64,000 nucleotides of DNA from JBBROS01 sp964246015 (lineage in GTDB: Bacteria; Pseudomonadota; Alphaproteobacteria; Acetobacterales; Acetobacteraceae), in the NCBI GenBank assembly GCA_964246015.1, contig CAXTPG010000007.1, positions 1-64,000 on the forward strand, read 5' to 3'. Every line of letters begins with the position of its first letter. Within the stretch, counting starts at the first letter, position 1. The notes below the pieces were generated by a model. The model had not been told where the DNA came from. It saw only the letters and a program-made list of their open reading frames with translations, and did no database searches. Shown here piece after piece: positions 35,846 to 43,244 of this stretch. A program made the translations under genes and the position numbers.

Positions 35846-36690
35846 GGGCGGGCGCGGTTCGCCTCCGCCATGAAGGTCCGCAGGCGGTCGGGGTCGACCG
35901 GGTTCCACCACACGCCGTCGTGCTTCAGGGAGCTGGCGACGATGACGCCGTCCGCGACGGTGAAGATGTCGCCGACATTGGCGGGCGTGACGCCGGAGCC
36001 GACGAGGACCGGGAGGGAGGTGCCGTCGGCGATGGTCTGCAGCTCCTCCATCGTTGCGCTGTCGCCGGTGCGCTGGCCGGTGGCGATGGCGGCGTCGGCG
36101 TCGAAGAACTCGACATCGCGGGCGAGTTCGGGGATCGAGCGGTCGGCGGTGATGGCGTGGGCGCCGTGCTTGACGTGGACGTCGGCGAAGATGCGGACGT
36201 TGCGGGCGTGGAGGGCGGCGCGGTAGCGGGTGGCGCGTGCGGCCGGGCCCTCGACGATGCCCTCGTTGGCGACGTAGGCGTTGGCCCATTGGTTGACGCG
36301 GATGAAGCAGGCGCCGGCGGCCTTTGCGACGGCGAGGGCCTGGATGGCGCCGTTGGCGAGCACGTTGACGCCGATGGGGAGGGCGCTGGCGCGGCGGACG
36401 GCGTCGGTCATGACGGCCATGGCGGCGGCGGTTTCCGGGCCGAGGTGTTCCGGCTTGCTGAAGGGGATGTCGCCGTGGTTTTCCACGATCAGGGCGTCGA
36501 CGCCGCCTGTCTTGTATCGCGCGGCCTCGGCCACCGCGAAGGCGACGATGTCGTCCATGGATTGCCCATCGTAGCCGGGGCTGCCGGGGAGGGGGAGGGC
36601 GTGGATGACGCCGATGACGGCCTTGGGGCGTCCGAACAGGGCCTGGATGGCGTGGGGCTTTGGGCGGAAGACGGGTTTGGCGGGCATCAT
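35842..36690 (-). CDS. BtpA/SgcQ-family TIM-barrel protein
   Basis: A 282-residue protein of the BtpA/SgcQ family. Characteristic segments are KAVIGVIHALPLPGSPGYDG, VDALIVENHGDIPF, AVRRASALPIGVNVLANGAIQALAVAKAAGACFIRVNQWANAYVANEGIVEG, FADVHVKHGAH and LPVLVGSGVTPANVGDIFTVADGVIVASSLKHDGVWWNPVD. The last segments look like a phosphate-binding barrel end. BtpA was named for photosystem I accumulation in cyanobacteria, and SgcQ comes from an E. coli sugar-PTS cluster; the reaction is not established. It sits between a GATase-like gene and a sugar kinase. Two adjacent Met codons (36690, 36687) leave the start ambiguous by one residue. Confidence 0.87.
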   Translation of the reverse strand: MMPAKPVFRPKPHAIQALFGRPKAVIGVIHALPLPGSPGYDGQSMDDIVAFAVAEAARYKTGGVDALIVENHGDIPFSKPEHLGPETAAAMAVMTDAVRRASALPIGVNVLANGAIQALAVAKAAGACFIRVNQWANAYVANEGIVEGPAARATRYRAALHARNVRIFADVHVKHGAHAITADRSIPELARDVEFFDADAAIATGQRTGDSATMEELQTIADGTSLPVLVGSGVTPANVGDIFTVADGVIVASSLKHDGVWWNPVDPDRLRTFMAEANRARP

Positions 36691-37469
36691 TCGGCGTCCC
36701 GGCGGGTCGCCCAGGCGAGGGCGTTGGTCCAGAGCCGGGCGTAGCCGGGCCAGCGGACGAACGTGTCGGGCAGCCAGTGCGGGCCGATGTCGGACGTCCA
36801 GGCCAGGGTCCGGCCGCGCCCGTGGCGGCCGGTGACGAGGAGGGGGTGGCCGCCCTGGTCCGCGGGCAGGCGCGCCAGGACCTCGATGTCCGGGCCGTCG
36901 CGGTGCTGCACCTCGTTCGCGCCGAGGAGGAGGGGCCATTCGCCGTCGAGTCCGCGGAGGATGGGGTGGGAGCGATCGGGCGCCAGGGCGGGACGGAAGC
37001 CTTCCGGGACCTCGATCCGGTCGTCGTAGGGGAGGCAGGTGACGGGCAGGCAGTCTTCGACGGGGGTGCGGCGCCAGCGGCCGCGTCCGTCGATGCCCTG
37101 GAACGTGAGGTAGCCGCCGATCATGAGGAGGCCGCCGCCTTCTGCCGTCCAGTCGCGGATCAGCTTCAGGCGGTTGGGCGTGGGCTTGCCGTGGAGCCAG
37201 ACGGATTGGGGCAGCAGGAGGGTGTTGGCGCCGATGTCGGAGAGGATGATGGCGCGGTATTCGCGGAGGGCCTCGATGGTGAAGGGGAAGCCGTCCGCGG
37301 CTTCATGCGCGGTCATGTAGGTGAGGTCGAACGGGCTGTCCTCGAGGGCGGCGACGAGCGGCTCGGCGCCCTTGTGGAAGGTGACGCTGCTGAAGCCGTC
37401 GAATCCCTTGTAGTGGGTTGCGGCGCTGACCCAGCTTTCGCCGACCAGCAGCACCTTGGTGCGTTCCAT
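36687..37469 (-). CDS. GATase1-like protein (PF07090-type, predicted non-glutaminase)
   Basis: A 260-residue flavodoxin-like protein resembling the putative glutamine amidotransferase family seen beside sugar operons. It starts MERTKVLLVGESWVSAATHYKGFD and has YMTAHEAADGFPFT, AIILSDIGANTLLLP, WTAEGGGLLMIGGYLTFQG, LGANEVQHRDGPDIEV and VTGRHGRGRTLAWTSDIGPHW. At the place where class I GATases have the nucleophile elbow with Cys, this reads GGYLTFQG without Cys, so glutaminase action is unlikely. The ATG at 37469 was chosen; longer readings run into the tRNA gene. It is the first gene of the operon, only 79 bases from tRNA-Ser, so the operon promoter must lie in that short gap or within the tRNA transcript. 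Confidence 0.8.
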   Translation of the reverse strand: MERTKVLLVGESWVSAATHYKGFDGFSSVTFHKGAEPLVAALEDSPFDLTYMTAHEAADGFPFTIEALREYRAIILSDIGANTLLLPQSVWLHGKPTPNRLKLIRDWTAEGGGLLMIGGYLTFQGIDGRGRWRRTPVEDCLPVTCLPYDDRIEVPEGFRPALAPDRSHPILRGLDGEWPLLLGANEVQHRDGPDIEVLARLPADQGGHPLLVTGRHGRGRTLAWTSDIGPHWLPDTFVRWPGYARLWTNALAWATRRDAE

Positions 37470-37548
37470 CGTGTCCTCTGTCTTTGGGTGGTGGCGCGGG
37501 GGCCGGGGCGCGGTGGGTGTGGGGGATTTCGGCTGGCCCATCGACGGC

Positions 37549-37638
37549 TGGCGGAGAGAGTGGGATTCGAACCCACGGTACGCTTGCACGCACACACGCT
37601 TTCCAAGCGTGCGCCTTAAGCCACTCGGCCATCTCTCC
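37549..37638 (-). tRNA. tRNA-Ser (anticodon GGA)
   Basis: A 90-nucleotide class II tRNA including an encoded CCA. On the minus strand it begins GGAGAGATGGCCGAGTGG, has the anticodon loop CTTGGAAAG (anticodon GGA), a long variable arm, the T loop GGGTTCGAATCCC and the acceptor partner TCTCTCC. The 7-bp acceptor stem is perfect. Discriminator G and the long variable arm are those of tRNA-Ser. Confidence 0.97.
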
Positions 37639-37650
37639 GGCGCGGCGGGC

Positions 37651-37679
37651 CGTATAGCATCGTGGCGCTAGCTCGTCAC
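37651..37679 (-). promoter_or_regulatory. Promoter of tRNA-Ser(GGA)
   Basis: Minus strand: GTGACG at 37679-37674, a 17-base spacer and TATACG at 37656-37651, starting transcription about 6-8 bases ahead of the mature tRNA. It overlaps the 3' end of the small gene at 37668-38042. It may also serve the ABC operon downstream. Confidence 0.5.
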
Positions 37680-38042
37680 CCGGTCCCGCACGCAGGCGCG
37701 CCAGGGGAGGGTGGGGGTGACGACGGCGACGCCCCAGGCGCCTTCGAAGCAGCGGGCGGCGGGGTGGAAGCGGAGGCGGGCGACGCCGGTGCCGTAGATG
37801 TCGGTCCATTGGAAGGCGGCGACCTCGCAGCCGTCGTCGCCGGCGGGGGCCAGGGTGCCCTCGACGTCGCGCGTGGGTTCGTGGAGGACGTAGCGGCCCT
37901 GCAGGCGGCCGTCGGGCGACAGCTCGATCCAGGTGTCGATCGGCGTTTCCTGGCCCGAGCTCATGGCGGTGCCGGGGTAGTGGCCGACGGCCTGGGGGTG
38001 CCAGGCGTAGCAGGCGGCGGCGAGGGCGATCGCCGCCAGCAT
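37668..38042 (-). CDS. Small exported protein of unknown function
   Basis: A 124-residue protein. Its first 12 residues (MLAAIALAAACYA) are a short hydrophobic, Ala-rich export-like segment with a possible but weak lipobox-like AAAC. The rest looks like a beta-rich domain: WIELSPDGRLQGRYVLHEPTRDVEGTL, CEVAAFQWTDIYGTGVARLRFHP and FEGAWGVA, with several Cys residues. I do not recognise the family. The start codon shares one base with the lepA stop (TGATG), so it is translated by re-initiation after lepA. The coupling is visible; its meaning is not. Confidence 0.6.
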   Translation of the reverse strand: MLAAIALAAACYAWHPQAVGHYPGTAMSSGQETPIDTWIELSPDGRLQGRYVLHEPTRDVEGTLAPAGDDGCEVAAFQWTDIYGTGVARLRFHPAARCFEGAWGVAVVTPTLPWRACVRDRVTS

Positions 38043-39847
38043 CAGGCGTCCATCTTGAGGGCGGCGAGGAAGGCGCTCTGCGGGATTTCCACCTTGCCGA
38101 ACTGGCGCATGCGCTTCTTGCCCTCCTTCTGCTTGTCCAGCAGCTTGCGCTTGCGGCTGATGTCGCCGCCGTAGCACTTGGCGGTGACGTCCTTGCTGAG
38201 GGCGCTGATGGTTTCCCGCGCGATGACCCGGCCGCCGATCGCGGCCTGGATTGCGATCTTGAACAACTGCTTCGGGATCAGGTCCTTCAGCTTGCTGCAG
38301 ATGCTGCGGCCGCGGCTTTCGGCCACGCTGCGGTGGGCGATGAAGCTGAGCGCGTCGACGGGGTCCTGGTTGACGAGGATGCTGATGCGGACGAGGTCGC
38401 CTTCCTCGTAGCCGTCCATGGCGTAGTCGAAGCTGGCGTAGCCGCGGGAGACGGATTTCAGGCGGTCGTAGAAGTCGAACACGACCTCGTTCAGGGGGAG
38501 GCGATAGACGGCCATCGCGCGGTTGCCGACATAGGTGAGATCGACCTGCTGGCCGCGGCGTTCGCTGCAGAGGGTGAGGATGCTGCCGAGGTATTCGTCG
38601 GGGACCATGATGGTCGCCTTGATCCAGGGTTCCTGGATGTGGTCGATGTGGCTGGGGTCGGGCATGTCGGCGGGGTTGTGCAGCTCGGACGTGACGCCGC
38701 GGGTCGTGCTGATCTTGTAGACGACGCTGGGGGCGGTCGCGATCAGGTCGAGGTTGAACTCGCGGGTCAGGCGTTCCTGGATGATTTCGAGGTGCAGCAG
38801 GCCGAGGAAGCCGCAGCGGTAGCCGAAGCCGAGGGCGGCGCTGCTTTCGGCCTCGAAGTGGAAGCTCGCGTCGTTGAGGCGGAGCTTGCCGAGGCTGTCG
38901 CGGAGGTGTTCGAAGTCGTCGGCGTCGACGGGGAACAGGCCGCACCAGACGACGGGGATGCTTGGCTTGAAGCCGGGGAGGGCGGCGGCGGCGGGGGTGC
39001 GCTCGTCGGTGATGGTGTCGCCGACGTTGCAGTCGGCGACGGTCTTGATGGCGGCGGTGATGTAGCCCATTTCGCCGGGTCCCAGCTCGTCCATGGGGAG
39101 CATCTTGGGCGTGAAGACGCCGACCTGCTCGACATGGTGGGTGGTCTTGTTGGCCATCATGCGGATTCGCTGGCCGCGCTTCAGGACGCCGTCCTTGACG
39201 CGCACCAGGATGACGACGCCGAGGTACTGGTCGTACCAGCTGTCGACGAGCAGCGCCTTCAGGGGGGCGGCGCGGTCGCCGGTGGGGGGCGGGAGGCGGG
39301 TGACGAGGGCTTCCAGCACGCCCTCGATGTTGAGGCCGGTCTTCGCGCTGATCATGACGGCGTCGTCGGCGGGGATGCCGATCACGTCCTCGATCTGCTG
39401 CTTCACGCGGTCGGGTTCGGCGGCGGGGAGGTCGATCTTGTTGAGGACGGGGACGATCTCGTGCTTGGCGTCGATGGCCTGGTAGACGTTGGCGAGGGTC
39501 TGCGCCTCGACCCCCTGGCTTGCGTCGACGACGAGGAGGCTGCCCTCGCAGGCGGCGAGCGACCGGCTGACCTCGTAGGCGAAGTCGACGTGGCCGGGGG
39601 TGTCCATGAGGTTGAGCTGGTAGGTGAGGCCGTCCTTCGCCTTGTAGGCGAGGCGGACGGTCTGCGCCTTGATGGTGATGCCGCGCTCCTTCTCGAGGTC
39701 CATGTTGTCCAGGACCTGGCTGGTCATCTCGCGGTCGGTCAGCCCGCCCGTGGCCTGGATGAGGCGGTCCGCGAGGGTGGATTTGCCGTGGTCGATATGG
39801 GCGATGATCGAGAAGTTGCGGATCTGGGCGAGGGGCGTGTCGGTCAT
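38042..39847 (-). CDS. lepA: Elongation factor 4 (ribosomal back-translocase)
   Basis: A 601-residue translational GTPase. It begins MTDTPLAQIRNFSIIAHIDHGKSTLADRLI (P loop), then ERGITIKAQTVRL (switch I), DTPGHVDF (switch II), NKIDLPAAEPD and the G5 SAKTGLNIEGVLEAL. It ends with the LepA-specific C-terminal domain, ...AKCYGGDISRKRKLLDKQKEGKKRMRQFG. EF4 acts on stalled or mistranslocated ribosomes. The ATG at 39847 matches the universal N-terminus; an upstream in-frame reading is Cys/Arg-rich and rejected. Confidence 0.97.
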   Translation of the reverse strand: MTDTPLAQIRNFSIIAHIDHGKSTLADRLIQATGGLTDREMTSQVLDNMDLEKERGITIKAQTVRLAYKAKDGLTYQLNLMDTPGHVDFAYEVSRSLAACEGSLLVVDASQGVEAQTLANVYQAIDAKHEIVPVLNKIDLPAAEPDRVKQQIEDVIGIPADDAVMISAKTGLNIEGVLEALVTRLPPPTGDRAAPLKALLVDSWYDQYLGVVILVRVKDGVLKRGQRIRMMANKTTHHVEQVGVFTPKMLPMDELGPGEMGYITAAIKTVADCNVGDTITDERTPAAAALPGFKPSIPVVWCGLFPVDADDFEHLRDSLGKLRLNDASFHFEAESSAALGFGYRCGFLGLLHLEIIQERLTREFNLDLIATAPSVVYKISTTRGVTSELHNPADMPDPSHIDHIQEPWIKATIMVPDEYLGSILTLCSERRGQQVDLTYVGNRAMAVYRLPLNEVVFDFYDRLKSVSRGYASFDYAMDGYEEGDLVRISILVNQDPVDALSFIAHRSVAESRGRSICSKLKDLIPKQLFKIAIQAAIGGRVIARETISALSKDVTAKCYGGDISRKRKLLDKQKEGKKRMRQFGKVEIPQSAFLAALKMDA

Positions 39848-39878
39848 GGCGGAGATGTAGTGGGTTCTGCGGGAAAAG

Positions 39879-40676
39879 TCAGGCGTGCAATGCCGAACCC
39901 GGCGCCCACCCCGTGACCGTCCCCAACCGCAGCAGCACGTCCGCCCGGCCATCCGGCCCCGCCAGGCCTACAGCCGCCATCGGCAGCAAGGCGGCCGGGC
40001 AGGGGGTCCGTGCGCGGAGCCGCACCGCATTGGCCTCGCCCGCGGCCCGCAACTCCCGCAGCAGCGCGAACGGGTCCGCGTACGACAGCACCACGTCCTC
40101 GACATCCGCCACCGGCAGCTCGAACCCGGCGCGCTGCATCAGGCCGGCCAGGTCCCGCAGCTCGGGAAACGGTGATACACGCGGGGAGGCGCCGCCGGCG
40201 AGCGCCACCTCCGCCTCCGTCAGCGCCGTCCGCAGGGTGCCCAGCGTTCCCAGGGCCGGAAGGCTTGCCAGCAGCAGCCCGCCCGGCCGCAACGCCATCC
40301 GCAGCTGGATCAGCGCGCCCGGCAGGTCATTGACCCAATGCAGGGACAGGCACGCCACGACCAGGTCGAACGCCCCTTCCGCGAACGGCAGCCGTTCCTC
40401 GTCCGCCTGCGCCGCCGTCCCGCCGTTCAGTGCCGCCATGCGGGCCGACAGGTCGCAGCTTACGACGCCGATGCCCCGCCGCCGCAGCAAGGGCGCGACC
40501 GCCCCGCGACCGCCCACGTCGAGCGCCTGGGTGAACCGGACCGTCGTGTCGTCCAGGCGGTCCACCAGCCGGTCCGCCGCATCCCGCAGCACGTCGGCGA
40601 CGCGGTGCACGGTCGCGGCCGCCCGGTCCCGGTGCAGGCGGACGGCGTGGCGGTCGAACACGGCGGCATCGGACAT
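39879..40676 (-). CDS. SAM-dependent methyltransferase (BioC/NDUFAF5-like)
   Basis: A class I methyltransferase of about 265 residues. It begins FDRHAVRLHRDRAAATVHRVADVLRDAADRLVDRLD, then a diverged SAM loop ALDVGGRGAVAPLLRRRG, VVSCDLSARMA, ADEERLPFAEGAFDLVVACLSLHWVNDLPGALIQLRMALRPGGLLLASL. The FDR...RDRAA start and LHWVNDLPG are typical of the bacterial relatives of the complex I assembly factor NDUFAF5 and of BioC-like proteins. The exact substrate is unclear. Two in-frame ATGs are 9 bases apart (40685, 40676); the inner has a weak GGGA ribosome site. Confidence 0.82.
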   Translation of the reverse strand: MSDAAVFDRHAVRLHRDRAAATVHRVADVLRDAADRLVDRLDDTTVRFTQALDVGGRGAVAPLLRRRGIGVVSCDLSARMAALNGGTAAQADEERLPFAEGAFDLVVACLSLHWVNDLPGALIQLRMALRPGGLLLASLPALGTLGTLRTALTEAEVALAGGASPRVSPFPELRDLAGLMQRAGFELPVADVEDVVLSYADPFALLRELRAAGEANAVRLRARTPCPAALLPMAAVGLAGPDGRADVLLRLGTVTGWAPGSALHA

Positions 40677-40715
40677 GCGTCCCATGTGCCGCGGTGGGCG
40701 GGGTTTGACCAGACG

Positions 40716-42515
40716 CTACGCCGCGATGCGGTCCAGCCCCTCGCGCACCGCCTGCAGCGCATAGCCGTGCTCGACCCGGGGGGCACAGAACAGTCCGTGC
40801 TCGGCCGCACCGCCGTAGATCGCCGCATACTCGGCCGCGTTCTGGAACATGGCGCGGCTGTCGGCGTCCATGAAGGTTTCAGACGGCGCGCCCTCGGCCA
40901 GGATCACGTCGTGGCTGTCCAGCTCGACATGGACGTAGTCGACCCGGTCGCACGCGCGGTCGGGGGCGATGCTGCCGCCGTTCACCAGGCACGAGGCGGG
41001 CACCAGCAAGCCTTGCAGGAACATCGCGTGCTCCGGCGAGATCATCAGGTCCCGCCGCGGCAAGCCATTGCCCAGGCACCCGGCCCGGAACCGGATCGGC
41101 CGCACCTGCGGGTTGGCCAGGAAGAACCGGCCCGCGTAGGACCGGCGGCCGAGCCACTTGATGGGCCGGTGCGCGCCCGTGGCGGTGACGACCAGGTCGC
41201 CGATGGCCAGCGTCTCCACCGCGGCGTCACCGGACGGCGTCGCGATCATGGTGCCGCGGGTGAAGCAGGCGATGCTGCTGGTCGGCACGGTCGCGTCGGC
41301 GAACTGGAGCGTCTGGATGTTGGTCAGCGTATCGATGACGGCGTTCGACGTCTTGGTGACCGTCACCACCCCGCCGATCCGTGCCAGCGCGTAATCGGCC
41401 TGGTTGCCGGCGAACACGACGGTGTTGGCCCCGCCCATGCCGTCGATCGTGTCTGCGGCGGCGTTGACGGTGAACCGGTCGTCGCCCGCGCCGCCCACGG
41501 CGGAGTTGATGGCGGTGTTGAAGGCGATGCCGATGTTGTTGACCAGGCCGCCGGTGCTGCTGAACGTGCCGGCGTTCAGGTTGATCGTGGCGGCGGCGCT
41601 GCTGCCGCTGAGGTTCAGCGTGTTGTTCGCGCCGGAGTCCCAGAGCGTGAGAACCGGGGTCGTGTTCAGCGTGAAGTCGAAATACGAGGCGAGCGCGCCC
41701 GTGATGTTGCTGCTGTAGCCGAACACCTGGCCGCCGGACAGCGGCGTGCTGGTGGGCAGCCCGTAGAGGTTCTGGATGGCAAGGATGTCGAGCAGCATCG
41801 GGGTTTCCGGCCCGACGTAGGTGCCCCAGTTCGTCCCGGTCACGGAGTAGGTGTTGAAGAACTTGGAAGTCGTCGTCTTGGGATCGATATACGACATGAT
41901 GGTGTAGAGGCCGGTGTCGTATTGCGAGTATTGCTGGATGGCCTCGGTGACCTTGCCGTTGTAGCCGCCGGCGTGGCCGAGGCCCAGGACGTGCCCCAGC
42001 TCGTGCACGACCGTGCCGGCCGGGTAGCCGTCGCCGCCGTTGACTGTTGCGATGGGGCCGAAGCTGGGCACGCTGGTGTCGATCGACAGGGTGCTGGTGG
42101 TCGTGGTGCCCAGGACGGCGCCGCCGACGGCGACGCCGGTGTTGTTGGTTCCGCTGGCGTGGGCGGACTGGTCGGTGCCGCGGGTGAACTTCACGCCGGC
42201 CGAGGCGTAGTCGTTGCCCAGGGTGAAGGTCACGTTCGCGACGGCGCTCCAGAGCGCCATGCTCGATTCGTAGATGGCCTTTTCGGTTCCGGTGTAGTTG
42301 GAGGCCGGGTTGTAGGCGAAGGTGATGGTCCCGCTGGGGGTGCCGGGGGTGGCGCTGCCCCATTTGTAGGCCTGCGACGTGGCCGTTTCGTAGGTGGCGG
42401 GGGTGGTCGCCGTCGCCTCGTTCAGCAATGTCGAGAAGCTTGGGCTTACGACGATGCCGGCGGCGGTTATGCCGGCCAGGTAATTGACTTGGTCGGTGAG
42501 TGTGGGATCAGGCAT
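40716..42515 (-). CDS. Serralysin-type metalloprotease with C-terminal Hint domain
   Basis: A 599-residue protein with no Sec signal, as expected of type I secretion substrates. The metzincin zinc site HELGHVLGLGH (171-181; H171, H175, H181, catalytic E172) and the Met-turn TIMSY (M207, Y209) define an M10/serralysin-like protease (about 40-255). A short RTX-like stretch (GGAGDDRFTV at 341-350, GMGGANTVVF near 359-368) follows. The C-terminal part (about 416-515) is a Hint_2-type domain starting at Cys417: ACFTRGTMIATPSGDAAVETLAIGDLVVT, RPIKWLGRRS, VRPIRFRAG, LPRRDLMISPEHAMFL. Hint domains cleave their own chain at the N-terminal Cys, so the protease could be released from its tail. No T1SS genes are adjacent. 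Confidence 0.85.
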   Translation of the reverse strand: MPDPTLTDQVNYLAGITAAGIVVSPSFSTLLNEATATTPATYETATSQAYKWGSATPGTPSGTITFAYNPASNYTGTEKAIYESSMALWSAVANVTFTLGNDYASAGVKFTRGTDQSAHASGTNNTGVAVGGAVLGTTTTSTLSIDTSVPSFGPIATVNGGDGYPAGTVVHELGHVLGLGHAGGYNGKVTEAIQQYSQYDTGLYTIMSYIDPKTTTSKFFNTYSVTGTNWGTYVGPETPMLLDILAIQNLYGLPTSTPLSGGQVFGYSSNITGALASYFDFTLNTTPVLTLWDSGANNTLNLSGSSAAATINLNAGTFSSTGGLVNNIGIAFNTAINSAVGGAGDDRFTVNAAADTIDGMGGANTVVFAGNQADYALARIGGVVTVTKTSNAVIDTLTNIQTLQFADATVPTSSIACFTRGTMIATPSGDAAVETLAIGDLVVTATGAHRPIKWLGRRSYAGRFFLANPQVRPIRFRAGCLGNGLPRRDLMISPEHAMFLQGLLVPASCLVNGGSIAPDRACDRVDYVHVELDSHDVILAEGAPSETFMDADSRAMFQNAAEYAAIYGGAAEHGLFCAPRVEHGYALQAVREGLDRIAA

Positions 42516-42564
42516 GGCTTCTCGTTTCCTCGGACGCCCGCGATCTTCACACGGAAGTGATGAA

Positions 42565-42607
42565 CGTCAAACCCACCTTTGACCCCTTCCCGCCGCCGGC
42601 CTAGCTT
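42565..42607. promoter_or_regulatory. Back-to-back divergent promoters with inverted repeat
   Basis: Plus strand: TTGACC at 42579-42584, 17-base spacer, TAGCTT at 42602-42607, leading to the dioxygenase. Minus strand: TTGACG at 42570-42565, with a weak -10 near 42548-42542 for the protease gene. The two -35 boxes form GTCAAA-N6-TTTGAC (42566-42583), a perfect 6-bp inverted repeat that could double as an operator. Confidence 0.4.
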
Positions 42608-42635
42608 TCGGGAAAACCTGATGGAGGGGCTCACC

Positions 42636-43244
42636 ATGAACGCACCCGCACCCGGCGCCGCCCGCGCCGCCGCCGTCGCCGCAACCATGGACCGTGTGAA
42701 GGGGATCGAGCGCCAGCACGGCGTGACCCGGGACGCGCTGGAGGCGATCAAGGCCGAGATGCTCGACCTGGCCGGGCAGGAGGCGCTGTTCCCGGCTGCC
42801 GAGTTCCCGCCGCCGCCGGTGGGGGAGAAGGGCGCGAAGCGGTATCTGCTGCAGGAGGATCCGGACGGGCGGTTCGCGCTGTACATGCTGGCGCTGAACC
42901 CCGGCAACATGAGCCCGCCGCACGACCACACCACGTGGGCGGTGATCACCGCCGTCGACGGGCAGGAGCTGAACCGGGTGTATCGCCGGACCGATGACGG
43001 CAGCGTGGCGGGCAAGGCGTCGCTGGAGCTGGTGCGGGAGGTGATGGTGGAGCCGGGCACGGGGATCGCGTTCATGCCGGACGACATCCATTCCATCCAT
43101 ACGGCGGGGACGCGGAGCACGCGGCACCTGCATGTGTACGGGCTGGCGCTGGAGCGGCTGGACACGCGGCAGGGGTTCGATATCGAGGCCGGGACGGTGC
43201 AGCCGTACAACAAGGCGTTCATGAAGCCGACCGCCAACCGATGA
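42636..43244 (+). CDS. Cysteine dioxygenase-family thiol dioxygenase
   Basis: A 202-residue cupin of the CDO family, which oxidises a small thiol (cysteine, 3-mercaptopropionate or similar) to its sulfinate with non-heme iron. The three-His site is H96 and H98 in SPPHDHTTWAVITAVDGQE and H152 in MPDDIHSIHTAG. The spacing matches CDO. It starts at the ATG preceded by GGAGGGGC; an in-frame ATG at 42621 has no ribosome site. It overlaps the rhodanese gene by 4 bases. The pairing with a sulfurtransferase suggests onward handling of sulfinate-derived or persulfide sulfur. Confidence 0.88.
   Translation: MNAPAPGAARAAAVAATMDRVKGIERQHGVTRDALEAIKAEMLDLAGQEALFPAAEFPPPPVGEKGAKRYLLQEDPDGRFALYMLALNPGNMSPPHDHTTWAVITAVDGQELNRVYRRTDDGSVAGKASLELVREVMVEPGTGIAFMPDDIHSIHTAGTRSTRHLHVYGLALERLDTRQGFDIEAGTVQPYNKAFMKPTANR

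Noticed and set aside
36687..37595. An upstream-extended start for the GATase-like gene (MCVQAYRGFES...)
   Set aside because: The extension is a translation of the tRNA-Ser(GGA) gene; the ATG at 37469 begins the conserved MERTKVLLVGESW.
37549..37638. A second att-like duplication, of tRNA-Ser(GGA)
   Set aside because: I looked for copies of its 3' end nearby and found none.
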